Source: an uncultured Eubacteriales bacterium
GTDB taxonomy: Bacteria > Bacillota > Clostridia > Oscillospirales > CAG-272
Reading direction: 5' to 3'
DNA length: 14,013 nt
NCBI GenBank assembly: GCA_900544985.1
Contig: UQXK01000045.1
Coordinates: 1 to 14,013 of the forward strand
Each line of letters opens with the position of its first letter. Position 1 is the stretch's first letter. Both the position numbers and the translations under genes were made by a program. Below, one piece after another: positions 6,978-13,794 of the stretch. The notes beneath the pieces were generated by a model. That model ran no database searches. It saw only the letters and a list, made by a program, of their open reading frames with translations, and was not told the DNA's origin.

Positions 6978-7742
6978 TTATTTGTTTGCAAATTGATAAT
7001 TTTTTAAAGAAACGGCATTACGCAAAACCGAAAAGCTGAGACTTTCCAGATCTTCTATCGCCTCATCTCCGAAAGCACCTGAAATAATATTTATTGCCTC
7101 ACCTATATTCTGCTTTCTTGTGGAAGTATTATGGCAATCCGAACCTATAAGATTTATTTTGCCGTCGCAAAGCATATTCAGAGCTTTTTTTCTGGTTCTT
7201 CGGTTGACAAAAAAATCAGCATTTGATTGGATCAATATTCCGTTATCTCTGAAAAATTCTAAAACACCTTTTTCTTGATATTTGATATATCTTTCTATAT
7301 GAGCGATAATCGGGAAAAGTCCCTCTTTATCCCTCAACAAAATTATATCTTCAATAACAGAATTATTCCAAGTGTCAAAGGGCATTTCCACAAGTATTTT
7401 ATCAGTCCCGACAATGCAAAGATCTTTGGTTATAGAGGAATTTCCCATGCCGGGAAAATAAGCCACCTCAGCTCCTATATATATATCGGGAACAGAAGAG
7501 AATGAATTGTAAATATCAAGAAGTTTTGTAAGAGCTGCTTCTCTTCTTTTGAAAAACTTTTCCGGTATATCCGAGGAAGCATAGAAATGAGGAGTCGCCA
7601 CAATTGATTTTATCCCTTGATTTGATGTTTCATAAAGCATTCCCGTTGTCTGTTCAAATGACTTGCTGCCATCGTCAACGCAAGGAAGTATATGCGAATG
7701 AAAATCAACAATATCGGTATTCAGAAACTTATCTTTTTTCAT
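6978..7742 (-). CDS. CpsB/YwqE-type PHP-domain tyrosine-protein phosphatase
   Basis: A 254-residue manganese-dependent phosphatase that removes phosphate from the C-terminal tyrosines of the cognate exopolysaccharide kinase. The metal-binding pattern of the PHP family is complete: DFHSHILPCVDDG (H15, H17, D24), ATPHF (H52), GAEVAYFPG (E92), IIAHIERY (H148) and GSDCHN (D202, H204). Length matches CpsB/CapC/YwqE. It is the last gene of the polysaccharide-regulation operon, and its ATG lies inside the end of the LCP gene (14-base overlap). No strong ribosome binding site is seen, so it probably depends on translational coupling. The kinase three genes upstream is its likely substrate. Confidence 0.92.
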   Translation of the reverse strand: MKKDKFLNTDIVDFHSHILPCVDDGSKSFEQTTGMLYETSNQGIKSIVATPHFYASSDIPEKFFKRREAALTKLLDIYNSFSSVPDIYIGAEVAYFPGMGNSSITKDLCIVGTDKILVEMPFDTWNNSVIEDIILLRDKEGLFPIIAHIERYIKYQEKGVLEFFRDNGILIQSNADFFVNRRTRKKALNMLCDGKINLIGSDCHNTSTRKQNIGEAINIISGAFGDEAIEDLESLSFSVLRNAVSLKNYQFANK

Positions 7743-8718
7743 ATAATAATTCAGAAGCTATTTTTTGCAAATCCTGCTGATCTACATAAAATTCTATAAA
7801 CTCCGCGCCCTTTACCGCTTCTCCGTCGGGAGAAATAATACCGCCGAAAGAATATGCATTTATATAATCAACAAGGGTATCAAGCATAAATATATCACAG
7901 TTGGTGACAGAATAATCTTTTATAGACGAATATGCTCCGTCAAGAAAAGAATCCGTGATTTCCGTTTTCTTTATTTTATCAACGAATGCATTTAAGAATT
8001 GTTTTTGACGATTCATTCGCGCAATATTTGTACTGTCAGGAAGCGAGGAACGGGCACGAATAAAGTTGAGCGCAAGCGGTCCTGTAAGATTGACGGAAGC
8101 TCCCTTTACAAAACTTTCATCTATAATTGTAAGATCTTCTTCGATGACTATCGGAACACCGCCGATGTAATCTGTAAATGAAGAAATGGCATCCATATTC
8201 ATGGAAAGATAAAAATCGATATTTACACCGTACAGCAAACGCGAAACAGCACGAACCGTATTATCACAGCTCTTCGAAAGTCCGTTTCCGTACGTATGCG
8301 AAAGAGCGATCTGCATGGTGTCCTCTCCGGCTTTTACGCCTGTTACGCCCAATATATCCACGCTCGTCATGGTATCACGGTTTATATGAATAAACGAATA
8401 TTTTTCGTTTTCCTTATCTATTATGCAGAGCATAAGAAAGTCCGCCTGTGCCGTGTTATTATACGATCCGCTGCTCTGGACTTTTCCGAAATCGTCAAGA
8501 CCTATTACAAGAAAAGTTATTATATTTTTTTTCGGAAGATAAGCCTCTCCGTTAAGATATACTGTTTTCATATCATTATAATTATCTATCGCGCCCTTGC
8601 CGCCTATTCCGATTTTTCTTACTATGCGGTCCATTTGAGACAAAAGAATTATAATAACGAGAGCAGCGGCAATAAAAGCGGAAAATTTTAATATCTTATT
8701 TCTCTTTTCACGTTGCAT
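7729..8718 (-). CDS. LytR-CpsA-Psr (LCP) family cell-wall polymer ligase
   Basis: A membrane-anchored enzyme of the LCP family, which moves lipid-linked polysaccharide or teichoic acid onto peptidoglycan outside the membrane. I place the start at ATG 8718 (329 residues), where AAGG lies 6 bases upstream. The longer frame to 8775 would run through a 13-base-pair hairpin and lacks a binding site. From this start residues 1-11 are basic, 12-29 form one membrane helix, and the LCP domain covers about 66-250. That domain includes NTAQADFLMLCIID, the conserved HINRDTM (R114, D115), GGVPI, and the NIARMNRQKQFLNAF block with its conserved arginines. It lies between an unknown surface protein and the phosphatase, which supports a role in attaching the polymer made under control of this kinase system. 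Confidence 0.92.
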   Translation of the reverse strand: MQREKRNKILKFSAFIAAALVIIILLSQMDRIVRKIGIGGKGAIDNYNDMKTVYLNGEAYLPKKNIITFLVIGLDDFGKVQSSGSYNNTAQADFLMLCIIDKENEKYSFIHINRDTMTSVDILGVTGVKAGEDTMQIALSHTYGNGLSKSCDNTVRAVSRLLYGVNIDFYLSMNMDAISSFTDYIGGVPIVIEEDLTIIDESFVKGASVNLTGPLALNFIRARSSLPDSTNIARMNRQKQFLNAFVDKIKKTEITDSFLDGAYSSIKDYSVTNCDIFMLDTLVDYINAYSFGGIISPDGEAVKGAEFIEFYVDQQDLQKIASELLYEKR

Positions 8719-8733
8719 ATTGCACCTTATTAA

Positions 8734-8766
8734 ATCAATACCACCGATTTTACCGGTGGTATTGAT
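8734..8766. repeat. Perfect 13-bp inverted repeat upstream of the LCP gene
   Basis: ATCAATACCACCG (8734-8746) and CGGTGGTATTGAT (8754-8766) form a perfect 13-base-pair stem with a 7-base loop, in the short gap between the unknown surface protein and the LCP gene. No real T-run follows on either strand, so it is a poor terminator. An RNA-stabilising or processing hairpin, or a partial attenuator setting expression of the downstream genes, is more likely. An operator is a less likely alternative. Confidence 0.75.
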
Positions 8767-8781
8767 CTGTTTCAATTTTAA

Positions 8782-9537
8782 TTATTTGTTTGTTTTTGTG
8801 TCTTTGTTGGAAGAAGCTTTTTTGCTTTTCTTTTTGCTGTTGTTTACACATACAACAACTATAACGATGAGAGCGACAGCTATAACGCATATAATAATTA
8901 TTAACCATGTGTTATTGCTCGGTTCTTCAACAGGTGCGTTCTCGTTTACGCTGAGGAATATTACAGGGCAAAGAGATGAGAAGTTTACCGTAACAGTGCC
9001 GTCTTTGTTATCAATGATATTATCAGAGCCGACATCTATCCATTCGTTTGTTTCTGTATTAAGGTGAAGAACGGCAGCGGGCGCTTTTGCTACTTTGAAC
9101 TTAACGGATATGTAACTGCCGTTGGAATTTTTGAGTTCTGCCTGAGCTTCTGCGGAAAGAGAAAGCTCGAAAAGATCTGTTGCAATAAGATTATTGCTTG
9201 TATAATCTTTGTTTATTGCTTTTGCGGCTTTTGCTATAACTTTGTCAAGCTTGCCTTCATTGATATCGTCAAAAGTTTTCGTAAGATTGTTCTTTACATC
9301 TTCGGGAGCGGTGTCTTTGTTTGCAAGAGAAATTACCGAAAGAGCACCTTTAATAACATCTTTCGTGTCGGAAGATGTTTTTATCTGAGCTACAACATCG
9401 GGATTCTCGGGATCTATGGGAGTGAGTTCGGGCGCCGGTTTTGCTTCAACACTTGGCGTAGTGTCTGCCGCAAGGCAAGTCAATGCCAAAGAAAACAGTA
9501 AAATAATAGCTAAAACAGAAGAAATGATTTTTTTCAT
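8782..9537 (-). CDS. Unknown secreted, membrane-anchored protein in the polysaccharide operon
   Basis: A 251-residue protein of unrecognised family. Residues 1-23 are a clear signal peptide (MKKIISSVLAIILLFSL, then ALTCLAA before the mature part). A Pro/Glu-rich stretch (about 25-48) and a helical, lysine-rich region (about 50-115) follow. A beta-rich part (about 118-197) has GTVTVNFSSLCPVIFLS, reminiscent of beta-sandwich ends in clostridial surface proteins. A single membrane helix (about 211-231) and a lysine/serine-rich cytoplasmic tail (234-251) end it, so the bulk faces outward. There is no LPXTG motif, and the lone lipobox-like cysteine (LTCLA) is a poor match. AAAGGG at 9545-9550 precedes the ATG. 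It sits between the tyrosine kinase and the LCP ligase, so a role in polymer export or attachment is inferred, not shown. Confidence 0.85.
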   Translation of the reverse strand: MKKIISSVLAIILLFSLALTCLAADTTPSVEAKPAPELTPIDPENPDVVAQIKTSSDTKDVIKGALSVISLANKDTAPEDVKNNLTKTFDDINEGKLDKVIAKAAKAINKDYTSNNLIATDLFELSLSAEAQAELKNSNGSYISVKFKVAKAPAAVLHLNTETNEWIDVGSDNIIDNKDGTVTVNFSSLCPVIFLSVNENAPVEEPSNNTWLIIIICVIAVALIVIVVVCVNNSKKKSKKASSNKDTKTNK

Positions 9538-9586
9538 GGTTTTTCCCTTTCATATATAAAATAGATTTTTATTTACTTAAAATAAT

Positions 9587-10357
9587 TTAATTTTTATAAT
9601 CTTTATAATAGTGACCGTGCTTTTTGTAATATCCCTTTTCGGAATGACCGCAGTCGTTATATACAAAGCCTAAAATACGGGCCTTAGCAAAACGGAGCTG
9701 ACGCACCGCATCGTTTATTTCACGGCGTCTTGTCACTTTATGTCTTACAACGAGAATAATTCCGTCAAGATACTGAGAAACGGAAAGTGCATCGGAAACC
9801 GCCAAAACTGGTGGCAAATCGATTATGATAAAGTCGTAATGCTGAGAAACAAAATCAAGTATATCCTTCATCTTTAAAGAAGCAAGAAGCTCCGAGGGAT
9901 TCGGAGGTATATCTCCTGCCGTAAGAATAGAGAGATTTTCATGCATTACACCGCTATGGGTTATCCCAGACGGTTTTGTAACAAGCAAGTTGGAAAGACC
10001 GGGGGAAAGCGGTTTTGCTAGCATTCTGTGAATCTTCGGTTTGCGCATATCTCCGTCTATTAAAAGAACTTTCTTTCCGCTCTTTGCCATTGAGTAAGCA
10101 ATATTTATTGATGTGGTGGTCTTACCGTCGGAAGGACACGCACTTGTAACGCCTATTATTCTTCCCTTTTCCTGCTCGGAAAAAGAAAATGTTATATTTG
10201 CTCTTAAAAGATTATATGCTTCCTGAGATGCAAAATCCAGTCCTTCTCCGAATTTTGTTACCGGAGGATTTTTTTCTTTTGCCATATCGCCAGCCTTGCG
10301 GGGCATTTGGACGGTATTTTTTGTTTCTTCATTCATAATATCATCTAATGCTTTCAA
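9587..10357 (-). CDS. CpsD/CapB/YwqD-type bacterial tyrosine kinase
   Basis: A 256-residue cytoplasmic BY-kinase that autophosphorylates on a C-terminal tyrosine cluster and regulates exopolysaccharide assembly. Walker A is SACPSDGKTTT (72-82), Walker A' is VLLIDGDMRKPK (97-108) and Walker B is FIIIDLPPV (176-184). The C-terminal tail from 242 has five tyrosines (GYYKKHGHYYKDY). The start is TTG at 10357-10355: GGAG lies 8 bases upstream, and the codon overlaps the TGA of the Wzz gene as TTGA. The next in-frame ATG, seven codons later, has no binding site. In Bacillota the kinase needs the separate membrane activator encoded just upstream, which is present here, and the phosphatase at the operon end reverses the reaction. 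Confidence 0.94.
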   Translation of the reverse strand: MKALDDIMNEETKNTVQMPRKAGDMAKEKNPPVTKFGEGLDFASQEAYNLLRANITFSFSEQEKGRIIGVTSACPSDGKTTTSINIAYSMAKSGKKVLLIDGDMRKPKIHRMLAKPLSPGLSNLLVTKPSGITHSGVMHENLSILTAGDIPPNPSELLASLKMKDILDFVSQHYDFIIIDLPPVLAVSDALSVSQYLDGIILVVRHKVTRRREINDAVRQLRFAKARILGFVYNDCGHSEKGYYKKHGHYYKDYKN

Positions 10358-11148
10358 TTTTTCTTCTCCGTTCCGCGCTTATTGCCAGTAGACGGATAGC
10401 TTCTGTAACTTCTATAACTTTTGTATCCGCCGTAACTTTTCCCGTTCTTTTCGGAAGAAATGTCGGGTATTACAGAAAGAACAGGAATACTTTCACCGAA
10501 ATTAGAACGCAACCAATCTTCCGATTGAATTTTGTCGTTTACGAAAACTTCCAATATAATTATCACAGCCGCGCTTACAATAAATCCCACAAGAAAACCC
10601 ATTATGGAATTTTTGCTGTAACTCGGATAATAACTTGATTTCGGCGTGACCGCAAGATCGACTATCGAGACGGAAGAGCCTTTGATAATCTCCGAAATCT
10701 TCGCGGGTAAGATTTCCACTATTGTATTCGCAATTATTCTCGCTTCATCCGGATCGGAGCTTTTCACAGTAACCGAAAATATTTCGGTCTTGTTTACGGA
10801 TTGTGCGGATACCATTGAATACAAAGTTTCATATGAGTAGTTGAGATGGGCTTTTTTTATTACTTCTTCAAGAGTAAGCCTGGATTTCAATATTACAGAA
10901 TATGAATCAACCAGCGACTTTGAAGCCGTCAAATCCGACACCGTTATATCGTTCAAAGAAACGGAAGAATTATTTACATACAAAAGTGCGCTTGCCTGGT
11001 AAAGCGGCGTGACTTTCAAATAAGTATAACCGAAAGCCGATACGGCACAAACGACAGACGCAACAAGTATTATCCACCATCTTTTTATGAGAGCGGACGC
11101 GATCTGCAAAAGATCGATTTCGGTAGTTCCTTTTTCTTCGTTATTCAT
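10354..11148 (-). CDS. Wzz/CpsC/YwqC-type polysaccharide co-polymerase and kinase activator
   Basis: A 264-residue membrane protein of the chain-length determinant family. It has a short N-terminus (EIDLLQIASALIKRWW), a first helix at about 24-44, an external domain of about 135 residues, the proline-containing segment before the second helix (AVTPKSSYYPSYSKN, 166-180) and the second helix at about 181-202. The cytoplasmic tail activates the tyrosine kinase in this family. Its end is unusual: a Gly/Ser/Tyr/Arg-rich run (YGGYKSYRSYRSYPS, 239-253) with five tyrosines that could themselves be phosphorylated. It is the first gene of the operon, overlapping the kinase by 4 bases. The binding site before its ATG is weak (GGGG 12 bases away). 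It sets polymer length and switches the kinase on. Confidence 0.92.
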   Translation of the reverse strand: MNNEEKGTTEIDLLQIASALIKRWWIILVASVVCAVSAFGYTYLKVTPLYQASALLYVNNSSVSLNDITVSDLTASKSLVDSYSVILKSRLTLEEVIKKAHLNYSYETLYSMVSAQSVNKTEIFSVTVKSSDPDEARIIANTIVEILPAKISEIIKGSSVSIVDLAVTPKSSYYPSYSKNSIMGFLVGFIVSAAVIIILEVFVNDKIQSEDWLRSNFGESIPVLSVIPDISSEKNGKSYGGYKSYRSYRSYPSTGNKRGTEKKN

Positions 11149-11268
11149 CAGTTGTTATGTCCCCGTAAAAATAGTAATATACAAATAATCAGAGTTTAAG
11201 TCTTAACCTAAATCATAGTACATCAACGCACATATAATATAAAACATAAACTCAACAATTTTGTTTTG
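11149..11268 (-). promoter_or_regulatory. Leader of the polysaccharide-regulation operon
   Basis: About 110 bases of AT-rich 5' untranslated RNA between the predicted transcription start (near 11262) and the Wzz-family ATG. It holds a near-palindrome, GTTTAAG-T-CTTAACC (11194-11208, 6 of 7 pairs), which could be an operator. No known riboswitch fold was recognised and there is no intrinsic terminator. Confidence 0.45.
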
Positions 11269-11297
11269 ATTATACTACAATATAGATTATTTGTCAA
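11269..11297 (-). promoter_or_regulatory. Exact-consensus sigma-A promoter of the polysaccharide operon
   Basis: On the minus strand TTGACA (11297-11292) and TATAAT (11274-11269) are separated by exactly 17 bases, so both hexamers and the spacing are perfect. This predicts strong housekeeping expression starting near 11262 unless it is repressed, and it marks the start of the Wzz-kinase-LCP-phosphatase operon. Confidence 0.92.
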
Positions 11298-11364
11298 CTC
11301 TCTAAATATAATATTATCAGACATTTTTCTGTTTTTTATGTTACTGTTTTATTGATAATATCGA

Positions 11365-11393
11365 TTGCATTGAATTTCAATATATAGTATAAT
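11365..11393 (+). promoter_or_regulatory. Sigma-A-type promoter of the dehydrogenase gene
   Basis: TTGCAT (11365-11370) and an exact TATAAT (11388-11393) with a 17-base spacer predict a start near 11400. GAGG (11435-11438) lies 6 bases before the ATG at 11445. It is back to back with the polysaccharide-operon promoter, with about 70 bases between the two -35 boxes. Confidence 0.8.
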
Positions 11394-11444
11394 TATTGAA
11401 AAGTGTTTTCGGAAAAAATCAAATTTTAAAATTCGAGGTTATAT

Positions 11445-12395
11445 ATGAAAATAGTCATACTTGATAAAATGACGCTGGGAGACGATATAGATCTTTCTCC
11501 CCTTTATAAATTGAAGGCGGAAATAGATATTTTCGATTCTACAAAACCTGATGAAGTAGAAGAACGAATTATAAATGCCGATGTCGTTATAGTCAATAAG
11601 ATAAAGCTCGGAGAAAATAATTTATCGGCAGCCTCAAAACTCAAACTCATATGTGTGGCGGCAACGGGATACGATAATATAGATTTGAATTTTTGCGCTT
11701 CCCACAACATTTCCCTTTGCAATGTTCCGGGATATTCAACCGAAAGCGTTGCACAGCTAACCGTCGGTATGGCGCTTTATCTTGTAATGCATTTAGACGA
11801 TTACCGCGGTTTTGTAAATTCTGGCGAGTATACAAATTCCGGGATCGCGAACAGGCTTGTCCCTGTTTATCATGAAATGTCCTCGCTTACATGGGGAGTT
11901 GTGGGCGGAGGTGCTATCGGAAAAAGAGTTGCCGATATAGCATCAACGCTCGGATGCAATGTGCTCATGTGCCGCAGAAAAAAGGACAAAACATATAAAA
12001 ATGTGACAATAGATGAAGTTTGCAAAAACTCCGATATAATTTCGTTGCATGTTCCGCTAAACGAATCCACTTATAATATTATAAATAAAGAAAGAATCGA
12101 CGAAATGAAAGACGGCGCTGTCTTTATAAATGTTGCGAGAGGAAATGTCGCAGACGAGGCGGCTCTTGCGGAAGCTGTAAAAAGAGGAAAACTCGGAGGG
12201 CTTGGCATAGATGTATATTCGAAAGAACCTTTTCCGAAGGATCATCCTTACCATGATATAATGAATATGAAAAACGTATGTCTTACTCCGCATATGGCGT
12301 GGGGAGCGGCAGAGGCAAGAAACAGGTGTCTTTCGATAGTGGCGGAAAATATACGTCTCTTCTTTGAGGGGAAAGCCGTAAATAAAATTATATAA
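11445..12395 (+). CDS. D-isomer-specific 2-hydroxyacid dehydrogenase (HprA/glycerate dehydrogenase-like)
   Basis: A 316-residue cytoplasmic NAD(P)H-dependent oxidoreductase that interconverts a 2-keto acid and its D-2-hydroxyacid. The N- and C-terminal substrate parts flank a Rossmann domain with GGGAIG (154-159) and the family signature INVARGNVADEAAL (228-241). The catalytic triad is present: R232, E261 (SKEPFP) and H283 (TPHMAWGA). The GYSTESVAQ segment (96-104) and the end (AENIRLFFEGKAVN) resemble hydroxypyruvate/glycerate dehydrogenases more than D-lactate dehydrogenases, so hydroxypyruvate or glyoxylate reduction is a reasonable guess. It has its own promoter and terminator and is a single-gene unit. 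The neighbours give no pathway. Confidence 0.92.
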   Translation: MKIVILDKMTLGDDIDLSPLYKLKAEIDIFDSTKPDEVEERIINADVVIVNKIKLGENNLSAASKLKLICVAATGYDNIDLNFCASHNISLCNVPGYSTESVAQLTVGMALYLVMHLDDYRGFVNSGEYTNSGIANRLVPVYHEMSSLTWGVVGGGAIGKRVADIASTLGCNVLMCRRKKDKTYKNVTIDEVCKNSDIISLHVPLNESTYNIINKERIDEMKDGAVFINVARGNVADEAALAEAVKRGKLGGLGIDVYSKEPFPKDHPYHDIMNMKNVCLTPHMAWGAAEARNRCLSIVAENIRLFFEGKAVNKII

Positions 12396-12398
12396 ATC

Positions 12399-12436
12399 AA
12401 AAAGCTTTTGACGATATAAAACGTCAAAAGCTTTTT
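12399..12436. terminator. Shared terminator of convergent dehydrogenase and MFS genes
   Basis: A 15-base-pair stem (AAAAAGCTTTTGACG with CGTCAAAAGCTTTTT) with an 8-base loop lies in the 43-base gap between the two stops. T-runs follow in both directions (TTTTTT on the plus strand, TTTTTGA on the minus strand), so it can end both transcripts. Confidence 0.92.
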
Positions 12437-12438
12437 TC

Positions 12439-13626
12439 TCAATAATTGTAAAGTCCCTGTTTTATAAGTTTCTTTATAAGAACGAGCATTGAAACGAGCA
12501 TGAGCGAAAAGAACAAAGCTATATAATAAGGAAAAACGTTCATGCCGAATATTTGGGCTAGGACTCCCAATATAGGCGGAAATATCATAACGCCGATATA
12601 CGCCGCCGCCATTTGCGATCCCATGACTGACTGTGATATTTCTTTTCCGAAATTTTTCGGTGTGAGATGTATAAGATTTGGAAATACCGGACCGTTTCCG
12701 AGTCCTATCATAAACAGCGCTATTCCGGACACGGTCGCAGGCATAGGAAGAACGAGCAATATTACCGCAATCAACACGGACCCCATGCCGATATGAATTA
12801 TCTTCCATGAAGAAAGCCTGAAAGCAAGTATTCCAGAAAGAAAACGTCCTATCGCCATACCTATGTAGTAAAATGTTATGATTTGCGCGGCCGCCTTCGG
12901 AGTAAGTCCTTTGGAGTTTACAAGAAATGTACTTCCCCAGTTTCCGCAAGTGCATTCTATTGTACATGAGCATAAAAACATTATCCAGACGAGCCTTACC
13001 GTGGGCATCTTCGCAAGTTTTAAGAGAGATATATTTTTAGACCGCACTTCTTCACTTTTTCCGGAAGTTGAAATTGTATTTGCCTTTTTCCAGAGTGGAA
13101 TGGAGATTATGGTTATTAAAGATATGGTAAGTTGAATGAAGAATGCATATCTGTATCCAAGACGCCAGTTATTATCTTTCGAAAGAGCTATCGACATAAG
13201 ATACGGGCTGAGTGAAACGCCTATTCCGTAAAAGCAATGTAAAAAGCTCATGTGTGTCGCCTTATAATGCAAAGCCACATAGTTATTCAGCGCCGTATCT
13301 ATCGCGCCGCCGCCAAGTCCCAACGGAACGGAAAACAGACACAAAAAATATATATTTTTCGAAATCGAAAATCCGCCGAGCGCTATTGCTGTAAGAACTG
13401 TGCTGACGGCTGTGACCTTTGCCGTTCCGAAACGGTTTATAAGCCTTGAACTGAGCAAGCTCGATGTTATCGTTCCGCATACGTTTATTATCGAAAGAAT
13501 GCTCGATGTAGAAACAGGAAGCACAAATTCCGGATAAATGGCAGGCCATGCCGCGCCCAAAAGAGAATCCGGAACTCCTAGCCCGATAAAATCTATGAAT
13601 ATTATAACGAGAATGAGAGTCGCCAT
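12439..13626 (-). CDS. MFS permease, FucP/YbjJ-like sugar transporter
   Basis: A 395-residue protein with about 12 membrane helices, the standard size of the major facilitator superfamily. It begins inside the first helix with IDFIGLGVPDSLLGAAWP (11-28), and has RLINRFGTAKV (61-71) after helix 2 and a central cytoplasmic loop at about 180-207. GNWGSTFLV (228-236) and GLGNGPVFPNLIHLTP (308-323) are typical of the fucose/hexose permease-like branch. The ATG at 13626 is the only reasonable start; the nearest purine-rich site (AAGAAAGG) is 12 bases away, so initiation may be weak. It is divergent from an alpha-L-fucosidase gene, so a fucosylated sugar or fucose is the likely substrate, which is an inference from context. 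Confidence 0.88.
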   Translation of the reverse strand: MATLILVIIFIDFIGLGVPDSLLGAAWPAIYPEFVLPVSTSSILSIINVCGTITSSLLSSRLINRFGTAKVTAVSTVLTAIALGGFSISKNIYFLCLFSVPLGLGGGAIDTALNNYVALHYKATHMSFLHCFYGIGVSLSPYLMSIALSKDNNWRLGYRYAFFIQLTISLITIISIPLWKKANTISTSGKSEEVRSKNISLLKLAKMPTVRLVWIMFLCSCTIECTCGNWGSTFLVNSKGLTPKAAAQIITFYYIGMAIGRFLSGILAFRLSSWKIIHIGMGSVLIAVILLVLPMPATVSGIALFMIGLGNGPVFPNLIHLTPKNFGKEISQSVMGSQMAAAYIGVMIFPPILGVLAQIFGMNVFPYYIALFFSLMLVSMLVLIKKLIKQGLYNY

Positions 13627-13686
13627 AAAGCAAAAAAGCCTTTCTTTGCCGATTTTGAAAAATATTTAATGGTTTTCTATCGGGTT

Positions 13687-13715
13687 ATTCTATCATACTA
13701 TAAAAAATAAGTAAA
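13687..13715 (-). promoter_or_regulatory. Promoter of the MFS permease gene
   Basis: On the minus strand TTTACT (13715-13710) and TAGAAT (13692-13687) have a 17-base spacer, predicting a start near 13680 and a leader of about 54 bases. Its -35 box is only 15 bases from that of the divergent fucosidase promoter, so one regulator bound between them could control both genes. Confidence 0.7.
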
Positions 13716-13730
13716 TACCAAATATTTATG

Positions 13731-13759
13731 TTGACTTATAAAAAATATAAATATATAAT
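13731..13759 (+). promoter_or_regulatory. Promoter of the fucosidase gene
   Basis: TTGACT (13731-13736) and an exact TATAAT (13754-13759) with a 17-base spacer predict a start near 13766, about 29 bases before the fucosidase ATG. AAAGG at 13782-13786 is the ribosome binding site. Confidence 0.85.
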
Positions 13760-13794
13760 CGAATAAAACAAATACTTGTTGAAAGGCAGATAAT

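Noticed and set aside
8782..8850. Sortase-type wall anchor on the unknown surface protein
   Set aside because: The C-terminus has a membrane helix and a lysine-rich tail, but no LPXTG-like motif precedes it and the tail is longer than in sortase substrates.
12248..12973. A 241-codon minus-strand open frame
   Set aside because: It crosses the shared terminator and overlaps both the dehydrogenase and the MFS gene in other frames. Its composition (Arg/Tyr/His-rich) is that of a shadow.
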